Below, in pieces: positions 57,032 through 64,000 of a stretch of 64,000 bases of DNA (positions are counted from its first letter, which is position 1; the number at the start of each line of letters is the position of its first letter). Made by a program: the position numbers and the translations under genes. The stretch spans positions 1,302,001 through 1,366,000 of the forward strand of contig NC_033562.1 in NCBI RefSeq assembly GCF_001680005.1. The letters are read 5' to 3'. Origin of the DNA: Plasmodium coatneyi. Taxonomy: Eukaryota; Apicomplexa; Aconoidasida; Haemosporida; Plasmodiidae. The notes beneath the pieces were generated by a model that saw only the letters and a program-made list of their open reading frames with translations, searched no databases and was not told the origin of the DNA.

Positions 57032-57367
57032 CTACAAAGAGGAGTTTAACCTCCTTGTGATGTCTTGGGTGAGGAACTTTTTAAAGGACAGGGGGCAAAA
57101 GGTATTGAAAATTTGTTCAATGTTTTCAAACTCTGTTTTTTCGGCGCAACTTCCTCTATGTGTATGCTCATTCAATACTTCGAAATGGTGCCCATTAAAT
57201 TGGATGACCAGTTTTAACGTTTCCTTGGTGACCATATTTTTGGACTTCTCCTCATTTTCTTCACTCATATTTATATCTATGCAAAATGTGTTTTCATTTA
57301 TGTAGTAAAATTTATCATAAAATTGCTTATATTCTTCTTCGATAATTTTCACTTCGTCGTTATCCAT
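57032..57367 (-). CDS. GSKIP-domain-like protein
   Basis: A single exon encodes 111 residues. The pattern NENTFCIDINMSEEN, then ETLKLVIQFNGHHFEVL, then ENIEQIFNTFCPLSFKKFL and DITRRLNSSL follows the small GSKIP domain: two beta strands, an acidic stretch, and two C-terminal helices with a leucine/serine-proline pattern. In animals GSKIP binds GSK3 beta and PKA RII. Partner binding cannot be assumed here. Length is close to the family (about 140 in animals). The match is by pattern recognition only and needs a profile search. Confidence 0.5.
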   Translation of the reverse strand: MDNDEVKIIEEEYKQFYDKFYYINENTFCIDINMSEENEEKSKNMVTKETLKLVIQFNGHHFEVLNEHTHRGSCAEKTEFENIEQIFNTFCPLSFKKFLTQDITRRLNSSL

Positions 57368-58448
57368 CCTTGGGTCTGTCGCGAAGGTTTACATAACATC
57401 CTTTTGCGGTGACGGTTAAATCGTTCGGTGCTGGGAAGGGGGGATGAAAGGCAACTCCGCACGGGTGTATGCTGTCACCGGGGCACAATTCGCTCGTTCA
57501 GCTTCCTCTATATTTTGTCCTTTATTTTTAGGTAATCCCTTGAGTTAATAAAATGGCCGTTTTTTTTTCGTTCGATGCGCGTCCGTAGGGCTTAGCTGCT
57601 GCTTGAGGGGAGACCTAAATGGCAAAAAAGGGAGGCCGTGAAATGGAAGTAGTGCGATAAAGCAAAAGAGAACACACACAAAAAAGAATCTCTTTAATGC
57701 CACTCCAAAATGAATGTGCATCCCTGTGTTCTATCCCTCTCACACACACACACACACAAACTCGTGCTACTGCTTACCTCTGAATGGAGAAATGAACTAA
57801 CAGGTAGTACCTTGTGAAGGAATACATGTGCAGTGACGACCCTGCTGCATAGGTCCTGCTTGTTCTACCTTAACGATGGACAGGAAGATGGGGAGAAACC
57901 ATGTCGAGTGTTTTAAACCCTATTCTGATTACTTCTTTTTATTATGGTGAAAATTTAAAATGATAGAAGTGTGCTACAACGTTGCATAGGAGAACAATGG
58001 GGAAGTGAGCCACCTTATTTCGTGCCTACCCTCTGTGCACTCTCTCGTTGTCATTGCGCATAACCCATTACACGTCACTTGATCCTTTTTTTTTTTTTTT
58101 TCCGAAGAATTGAACATTAATTTCGTGTTGGGGGGTTCGGCCAAGCATTTGGAAGAAGTCTCTGAAGTGCGCGCACAAATTAGCGCGTAAATGTGCCTGA
58201 GAATACGTGTCAGTTTTGCACAAATGTGAGCATCACGTTTACCTGTTAGTTCCCTCCACACCAACAAAATCTCAACGCCAGTTCACACTCCCGCACGCCA
58301 AGTGATATTTCCCCCTATTATGATGTTCCCCCAATTACTGATGATCCGTTGGTCCATTTTGTAGGAGAGCATGCCATGTCTGCGCAGACGTGCTAGTGTG
58401 AGAGGTTCCTTAGTACGGCGACTGCCTTTTTAGAAATCTGCGCCCAGA
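57368..58448. other. Divergent promoter region, GSKIP-like and LRR genes
   Basis: It contains a (CA)n run (57740-57758) and a T run (58086-58101). No gene is supported. Confidence 0.45.
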
Positions 58449-59669
58449 ATGAGGGAAGATCCTCATGATGGTGAGTGCGAAAAAGGGGGAACTGCCGTGA
58501 TGCATGGCAATGAACGAAGCAGTGATGGTGTAACCAGGGTGATGCCCCTTGATCTGGCCGGCAACCACGGGGAAGAAGGTAACTGTGAAGAAGAATGGGG
58601 ACACCCTGGAAGGACTTTCGTATACATGGAACGGACAGATGAGCCACCAGGTGCCTGCACAAAGCTCATATTAAATTTTAAAAAACTAAAGTTAAGAAGC
58701 GAAAAAAATTTTGCCGAAATGGTACGTCAAAACCGTGCAACCATATTAGACGCCTTAAAGAAGGTAGAGGTGGGAATAGCAGCAGCTACCATTAATAATA
58801 TGGGGATACCTTCCCGAAAGGATAATAACGTTGAATTGGGAAAATGTGATAACCAGGAAGAGGCAAAAAATCTAATTGTGTGGGAATTGGATCTGTCCTG
58901 CAATTACTTTGTACACCTCTCCATTGACAATCTTTTGTTCATCCTTATCCAGAATGAAATAATTAGCAAGGGCAGTGTTTTAAAGGTGCATAATTTAAAA
59001 ACAATAAACATACGAAAAAATCTTTTAATTGTTTTTCCCTACTGGGGGAAACACAAATTGGAGAATCTCCTTCATTTGTGTTTATCTCACAATGAGATTT
59101 GTGAACTGGAACCCATGGATGGATCGCCTACGCCTGCTAAAATGGAGACACCTCCAGCATGCGAAAATAATGTGGAGAGAGATCCCCTCTTCGTAGCCGA
59201 AACGAAGGGAGAACCCCCTGGTGAAGAAGGGGCACTAAACTGGCAAGCACCCAATTTGACTCACCTTTATTTACAAAACAACAAAATTACGTCACTCCAT
59301 TTTGTTAAGTACCTACTCAATGGGCACAAAAATATTTCCCACATAAATATCAGTTTTAATAGAATAAAGTCGTTAAGTGACTTTCCCTTTCTGGCAAATT
59401 TGAAGCAGTTCGATTTATCCTTTAACACGGAATTGTCATGCCTCCGTGGTGGCAAAGAAGTTGAGGGCAAAAGGGTGGATAACCTTCTCAGTGCGTATGA
59501 TCACGAAGGGGAAGGTGAACAAAACGACCACGAGGGAAGCTATTTTTTTAACATGCCCTCAGGTGGGGATAAAAAGTTGAGGCATCACAACATTTTTGTT
59601 ACGTTAAAGCATTTTTTCCCCAATTTGGAAAACCTTAATTTGAAGCACACACCATTATTTAACATTTAG
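58449..59669 (+). CDS. Leucine-rich repeat protein
   Basis: A single exon encodes 406 residues. After a variable acidic N-terminus (about 70 residues), at least five LRRs of SDS22 type are visible: VWELDLSCNYFVHLSIDNLL, LKTINIRKNLLIVF, NLLHLCLSHNEICELE, LTHLYLQNNKITSLHFVKYL and ISHINISFNRIKSL, with a degenerate one (LKQFDLSFNTELSCL). Two low-complexity inserts (about 215-258 and 330-375) split the array. The end (NLENLNLKHTPLFNI) lacks a clear LRR cap motif. LRR proteins of this kind are scaffolds for protein binding. The partner cannot be read from the sequence. Confidence 0.85.
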   Translation: MREDPHDGECEKGGTAVMHGNERSSDGVTRVMPLDLAGNHGEEGNCEEEWGHPGRTFVYMERTDEPPGACTKLILNFKKLKLRSEKNFAEMVRQNRATILDALKKVEVGIAAATINNMGIPSRKDNNVELGKCDNQEEAKNLIVWELDLSCNYFVHLSIDNLLFILIQNEIISKGSVLKVHNLKTINIRKNLLIVFPYWGKHKLENLLHLCLSHNEICELEPMDGSPTPAKMETPPACENNVERDPLFVAETKGEPPGEEGALNWQAPNLTHLYLQNNKITSLHFVKYLLNGHKNISHINISFNRIKSLSDFPFLANLKQFDLSFNTELSCLRGGKEVEGKRVDNLLSAYDHEGEGEQNDHEGSYFFNMPSGGDKKLRHHNIFVTLKHFFPNLENLNLKHTPLFNI

Positions 59670-61465
59670 CAGCCTAATGGCACGGCGCGTGTAAGGCAAA
59701 AAAGAAAGATGCGATCGAGTTTGTTATCCTTACTGTGAATTCCTGTTGTGCGGCGCATATAATATATGCATGCACATTTGCGTATACGAATGTGTAGTCA
59801 TGGTTGAAACACCTCGATTGGTGTGCACTGTGAGACAAGCTTCGCTACTCAGTTTTTCCCCCTGATGCTGCGAAGGAGTCCTGTTCGAAAAGGACGAAGA
59901 ATTTTTTTTTTTTTTTTCGTCACATGAAGGGTAACTTTTTTGTGTTGCCGAACGGACGTTGCATCGTAAAACTAAACGGGCAGTCATTATTCTTCTGCGT
60001 GACAATGTTTAAGCGTGACCAATTTGAATATACCTCTTAAATGGTACGATTCTGTCGTGTGTTAATGCAATTCATACGACGGCACGAATGAACATGTCGA
60101 AGGGGGTTTGTAGCAATCTGCCCTTTTATTTTAACGAAGGGGATAAAAAATGATAACAAAAAAAAAAGTGAATTGGATACGCGGCACAACGGGAATACAA
60201 GAAGAAAAAAAAAAACACACACAATGGCATATGCCACTATAATCACGCTATATTTTGTCCCCGGCGATGGAAAAGGTCCACAATTTTTATTAACACGTTC
60301 ATGTAGTACATACCCTTCGCTTAATTGTGAGATACACATATGCTTGTACTTTTCTTAAGGAGGGAAGGGGATGTAAAACTCCCCTTGGTGAATTCTCTGT
60401 GGGAATACCTTACATTTGAGCAACGTAACTCGTCCCAATGATCTCTTCCCTATTTGGCGCGATAAATTACTTAACCGGAGTTGAAAGATGGGTACCTAAA
60501 CGTGGTGCATCCCTTGGGGCAGTCACACGTGGTTTATACACCGCAATGTCACTACGCAGAACTTCATGAATATACGACTTCATTGTGCAAAATGTACACA
60601 TATGTATAGTGTGGCACTTTTGCCTTAACCAAAACACGCGCAGCAATGTCGAGGATGAAGTTAGAGCATTATTAATTGATGCCTTCCTCATGCTTAAAAA
60701 CGGTGCAGATAAAATAGGGGGGGTGCTCTTTTCACACATGGGTTGACCACAAGGGCAATTTAATCATTACCGTAGGGGGATGCAAAAGCGGGGCCAAAAT
60801 GTGCCCAAATGAAATGAAACGCAAAAGGCCAAGTGTACAAACGGGGTATGGTCATGGTGCATATATATACATACATATATATATTTATATGTATGTATTT
60901 GTGTACCTATTTGTGGCGTGCCCGCAAAAGACCCATTAAACGCAAACACAAAAAAAAGCCACACTCTGTGTCATGTCACGCGGGGCTTAAAATAGAAAAA
61001 TTGCATGAAGCCGAAAAGTGTTACAGGTTTGTTTTGTCTTTACGTGTCAATTAAACGGGGACAGATTATTTATATTTCTATTTTTCCAATCGGAACATGA
61101 GGGCGGAACGATACGTGCCCAGAGCGCATGTTTTGTACGTTGTGCACAACATAGACGATCGGCAAATGGTATTGTGGAGGTGCGCGCTTCGCACAAGGGA
61201 AAAAAAGGATTTTTAAACGACCAACCGTGTCATGCAAACGTTATATGTAAGGGCACGAGAAATATCATTGTACTAAGATTGGGATTAGCGTTCGCGTTGG
61301 CATTGGCAATGGGGGTAATTATTTTATGATCTCGGTGATGCAACTTGGCACCCAATCCGAAGAAGTGTTTAGGACAACGAAACCCCGCGTGGAGTGAATT
61401 TTCTCAAAATTGTTAATTGGTCGCTCAGAAGGAGGGGCCGAAAGAGGCTCGTTTTTTTAACGTAC
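59670..61465. other. Intergenic stretch downstream of the LRR gene
   Basis: No gene is supported. A 39-codon frame at about 61098 and a longer frame over it are unconvincing. Confidence 0.4.
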
Positions 61466-61618
61466 ATGTGGGTGGAGCGCGGTAGCCTGGATCCGAAATT
61501 GCCGTCTATAGCTACATTTGGTCGATGTGTGAAACATCCGCGCAATTTCGCTTACGTGGCAACAGCAGCAGCAGTTTTAACAGTGTACTACTACAAACGT
61601 TTAATTCGTCCTGCTTAA
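61466..61618 (+). CDS. Candidate small single-pass membrane protein of 50 residues
   Basis: The frame runs from ATG at 61466: MWVERGSLDPKLPSIATFG, then a Cys/His/Arg-rich turn, then a hydrophobic segment NFAYVATAAAVLTVYYY and a basic end KRLIRPA. One membrane pass with a short basic tail is typical of small subunits of mitochondrial respiratory or ATP synthase complexes, but I cannot assign it. The sequence is distinctly richer in GC than the surrounding DNA. The open frame extends upstream without an ATG, so a 5' exon is possible. Confidence 0.42.
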   Translation: MWVERGSLDPKLPSIATFGRCVKHPRNFAYVATAAAVLTVYYYKRLIRPA

Positions 61619-64000
61619 AATTTGGGACATCATAATTTTGGAAAATGAAGGAGCGCAGTAGTTAAGGCCGTTGCCATTTTGCGCGGAAGTTGATATCATT
61701 TTTTTTTTTTTTCGCACTTAAAAATGTAACATGTAGGGTGGAAATGTTTTGCAGCCTGTTTGCGGAATTTACTCTTAACAAGTGTTTGTTCGCCATGAGA
61801 AGCACGTTTTCTCGATTTTACGAGGTGGCGTTTCGCGCAATTATATATACATATATTATATACATTATATATGTACTATATATATATTTATATGTAGTAC
61901 ACACATGTTTTTTTTTTTTTTTTTTTTTTTTTTTTGTGGCTTAATTTTCACAGGCAGATCGCCTGTTGTACAAGTGATGCAATTTTTGCCATTCACACGG
62001 TGTGGGGTGTTAAGCACATGCGCAGTGAAGCAGTGCACATATTGCAGGTGAAGAACATTCACAAAAGACGCGTTTCTTTTTTACGTCGAATTGACGCATG
62101 TAGGCGGGCACATGCGCATATAAATTTACATATAAGTATATACGTGCAACGAATGGCGCCGCGCCTGCAATATTCATACAACTGCTAAATGGCGCACATA
62201 ATATAATTATGAAGCTCACGCTTTTTTACAAATTGCACGTACGTAATTGGGAGCGCATACATTCACCTAGGCTATGTGTTGGGTTTTGCTTCTTCCGTTT
62301 TTTCGCGGCATTTTTTTCTCCCTATAGCGCATAGGAAGCTATATATATATAACATTACATTGCATATATATATTTATATATATGTCATAAATTTTTATAT
62401 TCACAAGGGGCGCGAGAAAAAAAGGCACTTAAAAATTGAAACTCGCATATATGCATACATGCAGAATCTGGTAAACGCAGCTCCTTTTTTTAAGAGGAGA
62501 AGAATCGATTTGAACTTTATCTACGCATATTATATTGTGCATATATGAACACATGCGAGGTGAAAGTAAAAACAATTCGTACATATTTGCATATCAGCGA
62601 CTGTGCCATTCGTGCAGTGATGAGCACGTGTTGGGCGATCCATTAATTTTATAGGATATAGATGATGTATTTTTTTTTTTTTTTAATGCCCCTACATTTT
62701 ACGCCATTAATTTAATTGGGACAATTTTTGAAAAATAATGAATATAGGCCAAAATTCAATGAAGAAAAAAAATAAGCATGTTCAAATATATATTATTAAT
62801 ATTATATGTATATTTATATAGTACTTCGTTGCACTGCATATATTTTGCCGCCCCGTATTACGTGAATGTTACATATATATACAGGGTGAACGAGCCGAGC
62901 CTTCACGGGTATAATATTATATGTAGCAAACAAATATATCATGTTTTTTACGGTAATTTTTGTGAACATTTTTATGAACCATATAAATAGTGATATTGCC
63001 AAAAAAAAATAGTACCAGCAGAAGAAAAAAAATAAAGCGGAAGCAAAAGCAAAAATAAAAAAACAAAAATATAAGCAAAAGTTAAAACAAAAACAAAACA
63101 AAAATAAAGAAAAAGAAAAAGAAAAAAAGCAAAAACGTAAAAACCCAAAAAAGCAAAGAAGCTAATACAAAAAGAAGAAGAAGTTAAAATGATATAAAGC
63201 GGCCAAAAGATTAAGGAAGATTAAAAGAATTTTTGCTTATAAGAAAAAAAAAAAAAGAGGAGCCTCCTTTGCCCCAAAAAAAAAGTACTTTAAAACTTGA
63301 ACCTGCTATTACAAAATAGCACGTTTTATTTTATTATTTTTTTTAATTGTAACATTTTTTAAATCTTTAAAAAAAAGTTATTCATGTAAACTCATGCATA
63401 TATAATTTTACGTGAACTGCTTATTCTTTTTAATCATATATATGTACATGTATATATTAATATAAAACACTGTCGCCCCTCCCCCCCTTTTTCATATGGG
63501 CCTATGCTAATATACCTGTGTACGGAAATATATATACTTATATATGCCTCTATATTTTATATATAAATATATCAGGTGTTTACGTATACGTATATGTAGG
63601 AGTATCGTGTTATATATAGTGAAATTCCCCCATATTTTTTTTTTTGAGACAATTTTTTATATTTTGAATGCCTATTCACACATCCCCCCATTGCGTAACG
63701 CCTGCATATTTTTATATACAAACAAACATATATATTTGGTGTGCTTTTTCATTTTCGTACAATTTGACCTATGCATGTTCTTACATGCAATTAACCAATC
63801 CAAACAGAAATATATAATGTTTATCTTGCATTAAATGTTTCTTTAGTAATTTTTAGTAGTTAGTTTTTTGTGCTGAAGGATATATAATTCCTTTCAAATT
63901 AATTTCACGTGCTCTGCAAGGCGTATGTGTTGTACGGGTTCTATATATTCATACGAACATACAATTGTACGGAAGCACTTGTGCGCATCAATCCCACTGT
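61619..64000. other. AT-rich gene-free end of window
   Basis: It contains TATA-rich tracts, T runs (61908-61935, 62668-62684) and no supported gene. An A-rich run with recurring GCAAAA and ACAAAA words lies at about 63000-63190. Composition gets steadily more AT-rich, but it is not extreme enough to suggest a Plasmodium centromere. Confidence 0.5.
63000..63190. repeat. A-rich low-complexity tract
   Basis: Almost pure purine-plus-C sequence is built from AAAAGCAAAA, AACAAAA and AAAGAAG words with no fixed period. It could be 3' UTR or intergenic spacer. Confidence 0.7.

Noticed and set aside
61018..61329. 103-codon open frame on the plus strand with a hydrophobic end
   Set aside because: It lacks an ATG at its start and has no motif. 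The shorter ATG frame inside it is equally unconvincing.
62300..64000. Centromere candidate
   Set aside because: The sequence is AT-rich, but not at the extreme level or with the regular repeats expected of Plasmodium centromeres.

Overview
This window is nuclear DNA of a malaria parasite of the Plasmodium knowlesi / P. coatneyi type. It contains KIR-type members of the pir multigene family and a tract of GGGTTTA/GGGTTCA telomere-like repeats lying inside a chromosome. It also has short AT-rich introns, long A and T homopolymers, and Plasmodium-style housekeeping genes of moderate GC content. P. knowlesi is my first choice and P. coatneyi is the alternative. This rests on gene content, not on a database search.

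Bases 1-18200 are a variant-antigen region. It holds four KIR genes: A at 511-2504 (+), B at 6712-9125 (+, broken by an in-frame stop), C at 10136-11685 (-) and D at 15205-17374 (+). Three of them have two extracellular PIR domains. Each ends with a transmembrane exon and a Ser/Thr-rich cytoplasmic exon closing in Y-Q/H/G-x-M. Between C and D lies a 1.5 kb telomere-like island. Its first kilobase is a large imperfect palindrome with arms of about 500 bp and a loop near 13225-13281. A purine-rich minisatellite and several smaller repeats lie between the genes. A frame-broken gene remnant on the minus strand (17791-18203) sits at the edge of the region.

Bases 20600-61600 are a conserved chromosome core. 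In order it holds a membrane-anchored S1/P1-nuclease-like protein, an apicoplast peptide deformylase, apicoplast ribosomal protein bL35, proteasome activator PA28, an eIF2D-like initiation factor, the HslU/ClpY ATPase, a prefoldin/URI-like protein, a TBC-domain Rab GAP, a TELO2-like protein, tubulin chaperone B, a GSKIP-like protein and a leucine-rich-repeat protein. From memory, deformylase, PA28, eIF2D and HslU are also close together on P. falciparum chromosome 9; that synteny should be checked.

Reading splice sites by eye added genes that have no long open frame. The best is a six-exon gene (34563-35838) joining an RII-type dimerisation helix pair to a SAM domain. Others are two- and three-exon small genes at 54678-55030 and 55195-55611, a two-exon candidate at 26842-27172, and single-exon small proteins at 37785-37982 and 61466-61618. 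The TBC gene is split in this sequence by a 27-base T run that probably carries a one-base length error or polymorphism. The last 2.4 kb are AT-rich and show no gene.

Functional themes are antigenic variation at one end, and housekeeping in the core: apicoplast translation, protein turnover, translation initiation, vesicle traffic, tubulin folding and PIKK maturation. The genes are separate transcription units, not operons.
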